Assembly (NCBI GenBank): GCA_044432975.1
Contig: JAWXUC010000007.1
Location: forward strand, 30,549 to 94,548
Length of the DNA stretch: 64,000 nucleotides
From: JAWXUC01 sp044432975
GTDB taxonomy: Bacteria > Pseudomonadota > Alphaproteobacteria > RF32 > CAG-239
Reading direction: 5' to 3'
Made by a program: the position numbers and the translations under genes. The notes under the pieces were generated by a model. It had not been told where the DNA came from, searched no databases, and worked only from the letters and a program-made list of their open reading frames with translations. This document shows, piece after piece, positions 1-7,547 of this stretch. Numbering within the stretch: position 1 is the first letter of the stretch; every line of letters begins with the position of its first letter.

Positions 1-497
1 AACTCTATCACTTTTGGAGAGTTTTCTATTTTTAGGGGTAGAGATTTTATGGTTTTTAGGTTTTCTGTAATATCTTCGCCAGTTGCGCCATCGCCTCTGG
101 TCGCAGCACTAACAAAAAAGCCATTTTCATATCTTGCATTAAAAGAAAGACCATCAACTTTGGGTTCTGCATAAAAATTAATTTGCTCATTTGTATTTAA
201 GAATCTTTTTACAGAATCCACAAATTCAGGAATTTCTTCAACACTAAATATGTTGTCTAAAGAAAGCATTTTTACTGAATGCTTAATTTTATTAAATCCT
301 GATGCTATTGTAGCACCAACTTTGTTTGTTGGCGAGTCGGATAAAATGTATTGAGGGTATTGTTTTTCAAGAGTTTCTAATTCTTTTTTATATGCATCAT
401 AGGTTGCATCGTCAAAAATAGGTTCATCATCTTGATAATATGCTGTATTTGCTAAATTTAATTGCTTCGTAAGCGTTTTTATTCTGTCTTTTATCAT
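1..497 (-). CDS. ligA: NAD-dependent DNA ligase LigA, N-terminal part (runs off window)
   Basis: Reading leftwards from an ATG at 495-497 gives about 165 residues and runs off the window edge. The translation starts with the LigA helical Ia-domain pattern (a Tyr-Tyr pair followed by DDEPIFDDATYD) and then enters the adenylation domain. The KxDG active-site motif is visible as EPKVDGLSF near residues 111-119, where the lysine becomes adenylated, and is followed by TRGDGATGED. LigA seals nicks between Okazaki fragments and in repair using NAD+. Only the first quarter of the enzyme is present, so completeness cannot be judged. It is divergent from rplU, with about 130 bases between the two starts. 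Confidence 0.93.
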   Translation of the reverse strand, partial: MIKDRIKTLTKQLNLANTAYYQDDEPIFDDATYDAYKKELETLEKQYPQYILSDSPTNKVGATIASGFNKIKHSVKMLSLDNIFSVEEIPEFVDSVKRFLNTNEQINFYAEPKVDGLSFNARYENGFFVSAATRGDGATGEDITENLKTIKSLPLKIENSPKVIE

Positions 498-558
498 AAA
501 AATATTATAAATGGATAAAAATTTATATCAAGTAAAGATTGATTTTTTGTTTTTTTTG

Positions 559-586
559 TTGACAGAATATATTTTATATGTAATAT
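559..586 (+). promoter_or_regulatory. Predicted sigma-70 promoter for rplU-rpmA
   Basis: A perfect TTGACA (559-564) is followed after 16 bases by TAATAT (581-586). It lies 43 bases upstream of the rplU ATG, which is preceded by an AGAGAG ribosome site. Predicted by eye only. Confidence 0.55.
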
Positions 587-628
587 GCGCAAACATAGTG
601 AAATATATAAAAAAAGAGAGATATAAAA

Positions 629-928
629 ATGTATGCAGTAATTAAAACTGGCGGCAAGCAATATAAAGTGTCTTCTGGTGATATTTTTAAAGTAGAAAAA
701 TTAAACGCAGAAGCAGGTCAAGAAGTTGTTTTTGATACTATTTTAGCCGTTAACGATAAAATTGGCACACCATTAGTGGCTGGTGCTAGTGTTAAAGCTA
801 CAGTTTTGGCTGAAGCTAAAGACAAAAAAGTTATAATCTTCAAAAAGAAAAGAAGACAAAACTATCGCCGTAAAAACGGTCATAGACAAACATTAACAAC
901 TGTTAAAGTTTTAGAAATTAACGGTTAA
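629..928 (+). CDS. rplU: 50S ribosomal protein L21
   Basis: The protein has 99 residues, the usual L21 length, starts MYAVIKTGGKQYKV and carries the basic KKKRRQNYRRKNGHRQ segment typical of the family. L21 binds 23S rRNA in the large ribosomal subunit. The ATG follows an AGAGAG ribosome site. It is the first gene of the standard rplU-rpmA-obgE cluster, with rpmA 18 bases downstream. Confidence 0.97.
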   Translation: MYAVIKTGGKQYKVSSGDIFKVEKLNAEAGQEVVFDTILAVNDKIGTPLVAGASVKATVLAEAKDKKVIIFKKKRRQNYRRKNGHRQTLTTVKVLEING

Positions 929-946
929 TAGGTAGGAGAACAAACA

Positions 947-1201
947 ATGGCTCATAAGAAATCTGGTGGTAGTTCATCAAACGGACGTGATTCAATCGGA
1001 AGAAGATTAGGTCTTAAAAAATCTGGTGGTCAATCAGTAATCTCTGGCAACATTATTGTTCGTCAACGTGGTACAAAATACCACCCAGGTGAAAATGTTG
1101 GCTTAGGCAAAGATCACACAATTTTTGCAACCACTGATGGTAAAGTAGAATTTTCTAAAAAAGCTGGTGACAAAACTGTAGTTTCAGTTGTAACAGCATA
1201 A
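947..1201 (+). CDS. rpmA: 50S ribosomal protein L27
   Basis: This is an 84-residue L27 starting MAHKKSGGSSSNGRDS, with the family signature GNIIVRQRGTKYHPGENVG. The N-terminal tail of L27 reaches toward the peptidyl-transferase centre. There is no cleavable N-terminal extension of the kind seen in Firmicutes. AGGAG precedes the start. A hairpin with a U-rich tail lies between this gene and obgE, so the ribosomal pair may be partly uncoupled from obgE. Confidence 0.97.
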   Translation: MAHKKSGGSSSNGRDSIGRRLGLKKSGGQSVISGNIIVRQRGTKYHPGENVGLGKDHTIFATTDGKVEFSKKAGDKTVVSVVTA

Positions 1202-1223
1202 TTTATTGAAAATCAGCAATATT

Positions 1224-1250
1224 AAAGGGGGCATTTGCTCCCTTAATTTT
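1224..1250 (+). terminator. Hairpin between rpmA and obgE, probable attenuating terminator
   Basis: AAGGGGGC and GCTCCCTT form a stem with one G-T pair around an ATTT loop, followed by AATTTTT. It sits in the 61-base gap and probably reduces readthrough into obgE. Confidence 0.55.
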
Positions 1251-1262
1251 TAGGTAACAAGA

Positions 1263-2303
1263 ATGAAGTTTTTAGATCAGGCAAAAATATTTATAAAATC
1301 AGGTGATGGCGGCGCAGGTTGCGTCTCTTTTCGTCGTGAAAAATGCATAGAGTTTGGCGGACCTAACGGTGGTGATGGCGCTAAAGGCGGAAGCATATAT
1401 TTTGAAGCTGTAGATAATCTAAACACTTTAATTGATTTTAGATACAGACAACACTTCAAAGCTGCAACAGGCGGACACGGCAAAGGTAGCGACAAAAGTG
1501 GTGCTAAAGGTGAAAGCATTACAATTAAAGTTCCTGTTGGTACAGAAATCTTAGCTGATGATGGCGAGACTTTGCTTTGCGACATGATGGAAGTTGGGCA
1601 AACTTTTATGGCACTTAAAGGTGGCGATGGCGGAAGAGGTAATGCTCAATTTAAGACTTCTACAAATCAAGCCCCTAGATATGCTGAACCAGGATGGCCT
1701 GGAGCAGAAAAATATGTTTGGTTGCGCTTAAAAGTTATTGCAGATGCTGGGTTAATTGGAATGCCAAATGCTGGTAAATCAACTTTCTTATCTGTTGTTA
1801 CCAAAGCAAGACCAAAAATTGCAGATTATCCTTTTACAACCTTGCATCCAAATTTAGGCGTTGCTTGGGTTGATAATCATGAGCTTGTGTTAGCAGATAT
1901 CCCTGGCCTTATTGAAGGTGCTTCAGAAGGCGCTGGGTTGGGTGATAGGTTCTTAAAACACATTGAGCGCTGTTTCTGCTTTTTGCATGTTATAGACGCA
2001 ACTGTAGAAGATGTTGTTAATAGCTATAATGTAATTAGAAATGAGCTTGGAGCATACAAAGAAAGCTTGTTAGAAAAGCCAGAGGTTGTTGCCTTAAATA
2101 AAATAGATTCTATTAGCCCAGAAGAAGCAAAAGAAAAGCAAGAACAATTAGAAAAAGCAATAGGTAAAAAAGTATTTATAATCTCAGCTGTTGCCAAACA
2201 AAATATTTTTGATTGCTTATTGAGATTAAATAAGTATATTAACAGAAAACCAAAGCAACAAGAAGAAGTTGCTCAAACTACAACTACATGGAGTCCAGTG
2301 TGA
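1263..2303 (+). CDS. obgE: GTPase ObgE/CgtA
   Basis: This is a 346-residue Obg GTPase. The glycine-rich Obg fold occupies about residues 1-158 (FIKSGDGGAGCVSFRREK, GGPNGGDGAKGG). The G domain follows, with a P-loop in GMPNAGKST near residue 168, the switch region DYPFTTLHPN, DIPGLIEGASEGAGLG, and NKID for guanine specificity. Obg proteins bind the 50S subunit and act in ribosome maturation and stress signalling. The protein ends soon after the G domain, so it lacks the C-terminal OCT extension of some bacteria. Its end overlaps the rsfS start by 16 bases, which suggests translational coupling. Confidence 0.96.
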   Translation: MKFLDQAKIFIKSGDGGAGCVSFRREKCIEFGGPNGGDGAKGGSIYFEAVDNLNTLIDFRYRQHFKAATGGHGKGSDKSGAKGESITIKVPVGTEILADDGETLLCDMMEVGQTFMALKGGDGGRGNAQFKTSTNQAPRYAEPGWPGAEKYVWLRLKVIADAGLIGMPNAGKSTFLSVVTKARPKIADYPFTTLHPNLGVAWVDNHELVLADIPGLIEGASEGAGLGDRFLKHIERCFCFLHVIDATVEDVVNSYNVIRNELGAYKESLLEKPEVVALNKIDSISPEEAKEKQEQLEKAIGKKVFIISAVAKQNIFDCLLRLNKYINRKPKQQEEVAQTTTTWSPV

Positions 2304-2629
2304 AAGATAAAATTTTAGAAATCATCAAAACAACATTAGATGATAACAAAGCAGAAGATATAACTGTAATTGATTTAGAAGGTAAAACATCTATAGCAAA
2401 TTATATGGTTGTTGCAAGCGGAACATCAAACAGACACGTTGCATCATTAGCAGACTATGTTTATAGAGCCTTAAAAAAAGAAGGTCATAAATCAACAATG
2501 GAAGGTGAAGAAAAAGCAGATTGGGTATTAATAGACGCTTTTGACGTGATTGTACACATCTTCAAACCAGAAGTTAGAGATTTCTACAGCCTAGAAAAAA
2601 TGTGGAACTCTGTAAGCAGAACCAATTAA
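2288..2629 (+). CDS. rsfS: Ribosomal silencing factor RsfS
   Basis: The 113-residue protein has the RsfS/Iojap motifs: TSIANYMVVASGTSNRH, the GEEKADWVLIDAFDVIVHIF block, and a C-terminal RDFYSLEKMW. RsfS binds L14 and blocks joining of the subunits when nutrients are scarce. The ATG lies inside the end of obgE, so expression is likely coupled to it. A strong terminator follows. Confidence 0.94.
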   Translation: MESSVKDKILEIIKTTLDDNKAEDITVIDLEGKTSIANYMVVASGTSNRHVASLADYVYRALKKEGHKSTMEGEEKADWVLIDAFDVIVHIFKPEVRDFYSLEKMWNSVSRTN

Positions 2630-2647
2630 TATTATACGCTTTATAAA

Positions 2648-2683
2648 AACAACCTCCTGCGAATGACAAGAGGTTGTTTTTTT
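2648..2683. terminator. Intrinsic terminator shared by rsfS and the convergent secreted-protein gene
   Basis: AACAACCTC pairs with GAGGTTGTT (9 bp) around a 13-base loop and is followed by seven T. The reverse strand also carries A/T tracts at the far side, so it can serve both convergent genes. Confidence 0.8.
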
Positions 2684-2708
2684 GTGGGACGTGTAATAAC
2701 AAATAAGA

Positions 2709-3371
2709 TCAAAAAACACGTACACAAAAAAGAGAGGGATTTGAAGCTGATTTACTATAAGCATATCCTTTACCGCTATAAGGCCAAAAAGCATAGCTTG
2801 ATGAGCTACTCACTTCACTAGAAGTCCAATAACCTGTTTTATACCCAAAAGATGTTCCTCCTGCCGCAGAAAGTTTTTCATTTACAGCGATATAATCTGC
2901 ATTATTATCTTCTTCAATTGTAAACATAAAAATACACTCTTCATATCTTGGTAAACGCCATCCTTCACCCAAACTAGAAGAACAATAACTAGCTGCTGTT
3001 TCTACTGTACAATTAGTATTTCCAGAACAATCTCCATCACCATCACTATTATAACCCATTGCAAAACTCCAGTTTTCATAATTTAATTTAAGATTACTTA
3101 CACATAAATTATTTACATTTGTAGTTACACCAACTACTTTTCCGTCTTGATAACAGTTATCTCCTTTTATTCCATCAAAACCTCTTACACAAAAAACTTG
3201 CGTTTTATCAAAAGGACAAATTAAATAATTATCACAATCTGAATCGGTGTCTGTATAGCCCAATTCTTCGCAGCTTGCTGAAACACTGCAACTATCTGTT
3301 GCTAAGGTTATATTTGCGTTTAGGAGGAAAGTTAGACCTATTGTGCCTCCTGTTATTATTCTTTTATTCAT
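2709..3371 (-). CDS. Secreted Cys-rich protein with Lcl/DUF1566-like C-terminal domain (family copy 1)
   Basis: The start chosen is the ATG at 3371, preceded by an AGGAGGAAA ribosome site; a longer open frame upstream only reads through repeats. The 220-residue protein begins with a Sec signal peptide (MNKRIITGGTIGLTFLLNA..ATD). A small Cys-rich module follows at about residues 24-65 (CSVSASCEELGYT, then CPFD and VFC). The C-terminal half has ENWSFAMGY, CTVET, GEGWRLP and YWTSSE and ends FCVRVF, a pattern of the Lcl/DUF1566 fold related to C-type lectins. Function is unknown; it is likely exported and may bind a ligand. The partial gene at the right end of the window has the same C-terminal layout. 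The upstream region carries a 337-bp element shared with three paralogues. Confidence 0.75.
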   Translation of the reverse strand: MNKRIITGGTIGLTFLLNANITLATDSCSVSASCEELGYTDTDSDCDNYLICPFDKTQVFCVRGFDGIKGDNCYQDGKVVGVTTNVNNLCVSNLKLNYENWSFAMGYNSDGDGDCSGNTNCTVETAASYCSSSLGEGWRLPRYEECIFMFTIEEDNNADYIAVNEKLSAAGGTSFGYKTGYWTSSEVSSSSSYAFWPYSGKGYAYSKSASNPSLFCVRVF

Positions 3372-3612
3372 TTCTATTTCCTCCTTTTTTAGTTGCGGGA
3401 CGTCGAGACGCTGTTCCCTACAATTTATAATTATCATCACACCGTCATTGCGAGCGAAGCGCGGCAATCCAGTCGAAACAACATTCATTTTTCAGGTACG
3501 GTCAAGACCGTACCCTACAGGGTGCTGTGCTTTATTGTAGGGGAGACCACTGTTCTCCCGTTTATAAAACAATCCTTTTTTCAGGGACGGCAGACCCATC
3601 CCCTACAACCCT
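3372..3612. repeat. Palindromic repeat cluster upstream of secreted-protein copy 1
   Basis: The stretch holds several short repeats. One is GGGACGTCGAGACGCTGTTCCC-TACA, sitting in the probable leader of the gene. Another is the ATTGCGAGCGAAGCGCGGCA unit at about 3446-3470. Copies of GGTACGGTCAAGACCGTACC-CTACA and GGGACGGCAGACCCATCCC-CTACA follow. No protein-coding capacity is convincing; open frames here are translated repeats. Confidence 0.7.
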
Positions 3613-3949
3613 CATTTTTGCAAAAAAGTGCAAAAATTGCGTTTTTTTGTGAATATGGGCAGAAAATAAATACTTTGGGAGGATTATTAACTGCCCATAA
3701 GCCCATATATTCTGGTATTTTGACACCTGTCTTAAAAACAAAGTGTCTATTTTAAACCACCGTCTAGAATAGACACTTTTAGTGTTACAGTTTTGTGAAA
3801 TTATGTTATTGATTTTACTTATTTCTTGATTTTTTTTAGAGTTTATGATAGTGTCTATTCTAGACGGTCGTTTAAAATAGACACTATCAAAATAACCCCT
3901 AGCCCTTGTGGGCTGGGGGTTTGAAGTATGTTTAAAAAGTGAGTTTTTT
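3613..3949 (-). repeat. 337-bp structured element, copy 1
   Basis: This copy is nearly identical to copies at 9583, 13156 and 49072, all exactly 337 bp by eye. Read toward the gene it contains an AACCCC..GGGGTT-type hairpin, two 36-38 base hairpins with GTGTCTATT/AATAGACAC arms that are also inverted copies of each other, and ATGGGCAG/CTGCCCAT arms about 28 bases apart. It ends 241 bases upstream of the start of secreted-protein copy 1 and is co-oriented with it. No open frame encodes a transposase. Confidence 0.85.
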
Positions 3950-3957
3950 TAATATTA

Positions 3958-4653
3958 TTACATTCTAAACTGGCAGTTAAAATTGTTTTGTAGATGTTCT
4001 TTTAATTTTGCATCTTTGAAGAATTCTTCACATTCGTATTCTTGGGTTGTTTTATCTGAATCTATGGGACGATATTTTTGTAAGTGATAATTTTTTACAC
4101 CCATTTCTTTTAAAGTATCTGCTATTTTATAGATATCATCAACATTCAAGACTCTTGGGTCGCAAGTTGTTCGGCATTCAAAATCAACGTCGCTTGCAAT
4201 CAGCATTTTTAAGCTTTCTAGAACTTTATCAAAATGATTAGCGCAAGTAACTGAATTGTATTTTTCTTTCTCAAATGGAGTTTTTATATCAAAGCCTACC
4301 CAATCAACAACATCTAAAACCTTTTTTAAGGCCTCTGGACGATATCCTCCTGTATGTAATCCAATCTTATAGCCAAGAGCTTTCACTTGCATCATAGCCT
4401 CTTTTAAGCCGTTTTGAACTAATGGCTCGCCACCGCTAAAGACAACACCGTCCAAACTTTTGGTTCTGGTTTTTAAAAAATCTACAAATTTATCCCAAAC
4501 AAAATCTGTTTCTTCTATTGGTTGCAACAAGAAATTGTAGCAGAAAGGGCATTTCCATGGGCAACCTTGCATGAAAATTACTGCGCTTATTTTGCTTGGA
4601 TAATCAACGGTAGAAAATGTTTCTACGCCGCCGACATTTATTAATTGATTCAT
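3958..4653 (-). CDS. nrdG: Anaerobic ribonucleotide reductase activating enzyme, NrdG-like radical SAM protein
   Basis: The chosen start is ATG 4653; the longer open frame only adds translated tandem repeats. The 231-residue protein has the radical SAM cluster motif CPWKCPFC (Cx3Cx2C) near residues 31-38, then FSGGEPL and a long C-terminal part. Enzymes of this kind (the PFL-activase/NrdG class) cleave S-adenosylmethionine to place a glycyl radical on their partner. The glycyl-domain gene and nrdD lie just upstream on the same strand, which makes them the likely partners. It is somewhat longer than E. coli NrdG and resembles the variant annotated as NrdG in many anaerobes. About 370 bases of repeats separate it from the glycyl-domain gene, so cotranscription is uncertain. 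Confidence 0.85.
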   Translation of the reverse strand: MNQLINVGGVETFSTVDYPSKISAVIFMQGCPWKCPFCYNFLLQPIEETDFVWDKFVDFLKTRTKSLDGVVFSGGEPLVQNGLKEAMMQVKALGYKIGLHTGGYRPEALKKVLDVVDWVGFDIKTPFEKEKYNSVTCANHFDKVLESLKMLIASDVDFECRTTCDPRVLNVDDIYKIADTLKEMGVKNYHLQKYRPIDSDKTTQEYECEEFFKDAKLKEHLQNNFNCQFRM

Positions 4654-4689
4654 TTTTATTGCCTTATTTTTTACTGGTTTGCTTCGCTT

Positions 4690-4890
4690 CGCTCGCAATG
4701 ACGAGGAGAAAGGGGGATAGCTTTGCTCCGCTCGCAATGACGAGGAGAGAGGGGGATAGCTTTGCTCCGCTCGCAATGACGAAGGGGAGAGGGGGATGGA
4801 GAGTTCCGCTCGTAATGACGAGGGGAGAGCTTCATTCTGTTTTGCATTGACGCAAAAGGAAGGATGGAGAGTTCCGCTTGCATTGACGAG
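4690..4890. repeat. 39-bp tandem repeat in the nrdG leader
   Basis: Units starting CGCTCGCAATGACGAGG begin at 4690, 4729, 4768 and 4807, exactly 39 bases apart. Degenerate copies continue to about 4890. The core CGCTCGCAATGACG is one arm of the dispersed ATTGCGAGCG repeat family, so the array looks like local amplification of that repeat. It lies between nrdG and the glycyl-domain gene. Confidence 0.8.
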
Positions 4891-4899
4891 GGGAGATAT

Positions 4900-5005
4900 A
4901 AGAAAAGGGACGATGTGGGTATCGTCCCCTACAATTATAGCTAATTAACTATTTTACCCCCCATCGCCCGTTGGGCACTTCCCCCGCAAGGGGGGGAAGA
5001 TTTTT
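4900..5005. repeat. Two palindromic repeats upstream of nrdG
   Basis: GGGACGATGTGGGTATCGTCCC-CTACA lies at about 4908-4934. A copy of the second family (CCATCGCCCGTTGGGCACTTCCCCCGCAAGGGGGG) lies at about 4963-4999. Confidence 0.7.
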
Positions 5006-5022
5006 AATGGAGTATTATTTAA

Positions 5023-5223
5023 TTATTCTGCTGCTACAGACATTGCGTCTACACATACAGCTTTTTCTTCACAAAAGCATTTTCTAGAATAAAATTCTGA
5101 TTTTTTACCTTTGTTGAATTCTGATACTGGACGGAAGTAGCCCATAACTCTTGTCCATACTTCGCAGTTTTGTCTTTCTGAATCTGCTAATTTGATATCT
5201 TCAAAATTAATTACTTGTGTCAT
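5023..5223 (-). CDS. Separate glycyl-radical domain of class III ribonucleotide reductase
   Basis: The start chosen is the second of two nearby ATGs (5223, MTQVINFEDIK), because AAGGA lies eight bases before it; ATG 5229 is too close to that site. The 66-residue product carries EVWTRVMGYFRPVSEFNKG, which matches the C-terminal glycyl-radical loop of NrdD (radical on the Gly of RVMGY), followed by KSEFYSRKCF. The large NrdD gene immediately upstream ends without this motif. The two are in different frames, and an in-frame stop precedes the small gene. I infer a two-chain enzyme in which this small subunit carries the radical installed by the NrdG-like protein. A spare-part role like GrcA is possible but less likely, since no other glycyl loop is encoded here. 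Confidence 0.85.
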   Translation of the reverse strand: MTQVINFEDIKLADSERQNCEVWTRVMGYFRPVSEFNKGKKSEFYSRKCFCEEKAVCVDAMSVAAE

Positions 5224-5257
5224 TTTCATTTTCCTTTTTGTTAATATTAGTTATGGT

Positions 5258-7285
5258 TTAAGCAACATCTGCTTTAGAAGCTGCTTTTTTTGCTTTTTCT
5301 GCCAATCTTTCTTCATCACATTTTGGGCAGAATTTGTGTTCTCCTGCAAGGTATCCGTGTTTTGGACATACTGAGAACGTTGGGGTAATTGTTACATAAG
5401 GCAAGCGATAGTTAGTAAGTACTCTTTTTACTAATTCTGCACAAACCTTAGGAGATGAAATTCTTTGGTTCATATACAAGTGAAGAACTGTTCCGCCTGT
5501 ATATTTTGTTTGAAGCCTGTCTTGTAAGTCTAAAGCTTCAAAAGGATCATCTGTAAAGCCAACTGGCAACTGAGAAGAGTTTGTATAATAAGGATCTTCT
5601 TTTGTACCTGCTTGGATAATGCCAGGGAAACGTTTTTTATCTTCACGAGCAAAACGATATGTTGCACTTTCTGCAGGAGTTGCTTCTAAGTTATACATAG
5701 AACCAGTTTCTTCTTGGATTTTTACAAGTCTTTCTCTGATATGATTTAATACTTTTTCTGCAAAGTCTTGCCCCCATGGAGTTGCGATTTCTTCTTTGCC
5801 GTCTGTAAAGTTTGCAATCATTTCATTTAAGCCATTAACACCAATTGTTGAGAAGTGGTTGCGCAATGTGCCTAAATAACGTTTTGTGAATGGGAATAAA
5901 CCTTGGTCGATTAAACGAGAGATAAGTTTTCTTTTGATTTCTAAAGATTTGCGAGATAATTCTAACAACTCATCTATTCTGCCTAACAAGCCAGCTTCAT
6001 CGTCTTTATAAACATAACCAAGTCTTGCACAGTTGAATGTAACCACACCAATTGAGCCAGTTTGTTCTGCTGAACCAAATAAACCATTACCTTTTGCCAA
6101 TAATTCACGCAAATCTAATTGCAATCTGCAACACATAGAACGAATTTGTTTTGGCTCTAATACAGAGTTGATGAAGTTTTGGAAATATGGCAAACCATAT
6201 TTTGCAGTCATTTCAAACAATATTTCTGTATTTGGACAATCCCAATCAAAATCTTTTGTAATGTTGTATGTAGGAATTGGGAATGTAAATGGACGACCTT
6301 TAGAATCACCACCTGTCATTACTGTGATATATGCTTTGTTAATCATATTCATTTCTTCTTGCAAATCACCGTAAGTAAATTCTTGTTCAACACCTGCAAT
6401 AATTGGATGTGTGTCTCTATAATCTTCTGGGCATACCCAGTCAAAAGTAAAGTTTGTAAATGGTGTTTGAGAACCCCAACGAGAAGGCACATTCAAGTTA
6501 TAAATCAACTCTTGCATAGATTGTTCTACTTGACGATAAGTTAATTTATCTGCCCTGATATATGGAGCAAGGTATGTATCTACAGAAGAAAATGCTTGAG
6601 CACCAGCCCATTCGTTTTGCAATGTTCCCATAAAGTTAACCATTTGACCAACAGCAGCTGATAAATGCTTTGGAGCACCAGCTTCTGCTTTTCCTGGAAC
6701 ACCATTAAAGCCTTCATGAAGCAAGTTCTTAAGAGACCAACCTGCACAATAGCCAGCTAACATGTCTAAGTCATGAATATGAACATCACCGTTTCTGTGT
6801 GCTTCTCCAACTGCTGATGGGTAAACATGAGACAACCAGTAGTTGGCTGTAACTTTACCAGAAACGTTTAAGATTAAGCCACCGTTTGAATAACCTTGGT
6901 TGGCATTGGCATTTACACGCCAGTCTAGTTTTTCTAAATATTCATTAATTGAGCTTTCAACATCAACCATAGTTTTTGCATCGCCACGCATTCTTTGGCG
7001 TTGTTCACGATATGCGATGTATGCTCTTGCGGTTGTGATATAGTTTGCAGAAATTAAAACTTGTTCTACTATATCTTGAATTTGTTCAATTGATGGAATC
7101 GATTCTTTAAATTTGTGCTTTAATACTTTCATTGCTTGTGCAGTTAAAAGTTTTGCCTCTTCTTCTGAATATTCTCCAGTTTCATCGCCGGCTCTGCTAA
7201 TCGCGCTAAAAATTTTAGCGTCATCAAAAGGAGCAAGAGTACCGTCTCTTTTTGTTACGTTGTCTATTGTGGCTTTTGCATTCAT
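5258..7285 (-). CDS. nrdD: Anaerobic (class III) ribonucleoside-triphosphate reductase, large part lacking the glycyl loop
   Basis: This is a 675-residue class III reductase, which makes deoxyribonucleotides without oxygen. An ATP-cone occupies about residues 7-95 (VTKRDGTLAPFDDAKI). The catalytic barrel follows, with SGKVTANYWLSH, HIHDLDM and MCCRLQLD. Near the C-terminus is a probable metal knuckle, SVCPKHGYLAGEHKFCPKC, with one ligand apparently His instead of Cys. Family members normally continue with the glycyl-radical segment, but here the chain stops after a Lys/Ala-rich tail (KKAASKADVA). That segment is encoded by the next gene, 29 bases away. Two NrdR-box-like sites lie 40 bases upstream, fitting control by NrdR. 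Confidence 0.93.
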   Translation of the reverse strand: MNAKATIDNVTKRDGTLAPFDDAKIFSAISRAGDETGEYSEEEAKLLTAQAMKVLKHKFKESIPSIEQIQDIVEQVLISANYITTARAYIAYREQRQRMRGDAKTMVDVESSINEYLEKLDWRVNANANQGYSNGGLILNVSGKVTANYWLSHVYPSAVGEAHRNGDVHIHDLDMLAGYCAGWSLKNLLHEGFNGVPGKAEAGAPKHLSAAVGQMVNFMGTLQNEWAGAQAFSSVDTYLAPYIRADKLTYRQVEQSMQELIYNLNVPSRWGSQTPFTNFTFDWVCPEDYRDTHPIIAGVEQEFTYGDLQEEMNMINKAYITVMTGGDSKGRPFTFPIPTYNITKDFDWDCPNTEILFEMTAKYGLPYFQNFINSVLEPKQIRSMCCRLQLDLRELLAKGNGLFGSAEQTGSIGVVTFNCARLGYVYKDDEAGLLGRIDELLELSRKSLEIKRKLISRLIDQGLFPFTKRYLGTLRNHFSTIGVNGLNEMIANFTDGKEEIATPWGQDFAEKVLNHIRERLVKIQEETGSMYNLEATPAESATYRFAREDKKRFPGIIQAGTKEDPYYTNSSQLPVGFTDDPFEALDLQDRLQTKYTGGTVLHLYMNQRISSPKVCAELVKRVLTNYRLPYVTITPTFSVCPKHGYLAGEHKFCPKCDEERLAEKAKKAASKADVA

Positions 7286-7324
7286 TTTTATAAAACTTTC
7301 AAGTTATGTCGTTATTCTTGGAAT

Positions 7325-7370
7325 ATACTATATATAGTGTTAAAAAATAGTTAATATCTATATATTGTGC
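7325..7370 (-). promoter_or_regulatory. Pair of NrdR boxes upstream of nrdD
   Basis: ACACTATATATAGTAT (complement of 7325-7340) and GCACAATATATAGATA (complement of 7355-7370) both match the NrdR-box pattern ACACwATATATwGTGT closely. Their starts are 30 bases apart, near the three helical turns usual for NrdR tandem sites. NrdR represses ribonucleotide reductase genes when dATP is abundant. No nrdR gene is in the window. Confidence 0.75.
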
Positions 7371-7547
7371 TACTGCTCTTGTTTTTCTATAAATCATTGT
7401 ATATTTATTTTGTGTTTTTCCTCAACTGTTTAATAGTTAATTTTTAAACTTTTTTCCTATCTTATTAAAATATAATAATATTTTTTTTGACCTTTGTTCA
7501 TAAGTTTGTTAATAAAAATTAATATTAAATTTTAAGGAAGAAAAATA

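Noticed and set aside
3393..3755. 120-residue plus-strand open frame
   Set aside because: It runs through several palindromic repeats and into the 337-bp element; parallel frames in other copies are interrupted.
3613..3949. Insertion sequence
   Set aside because: No transposase frame in any of the four 337-bp copies; family of ends not recognised.
4617..4883. Overlapping open frames on both strands reading Cys-Glu-Arg-Ser and similar repeats
   Set aside because: They are translations of the 39-bp tandem repeat and neighbouring palindromes, with no ribosome site or conserved protein character.
4690..4890. Possible CRISPR array
   Set aside because: Units are contiguous tandem copies without unique spacers, and no cas genes are present.
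5023..5258. Frameshift explanation for the split nrdD
   Set aside because: The small gene has its own ribosome site and an in-frame stop shortly before its start, and the main chain ends in a plausible tail; kept as a check in findings, not as the main call.
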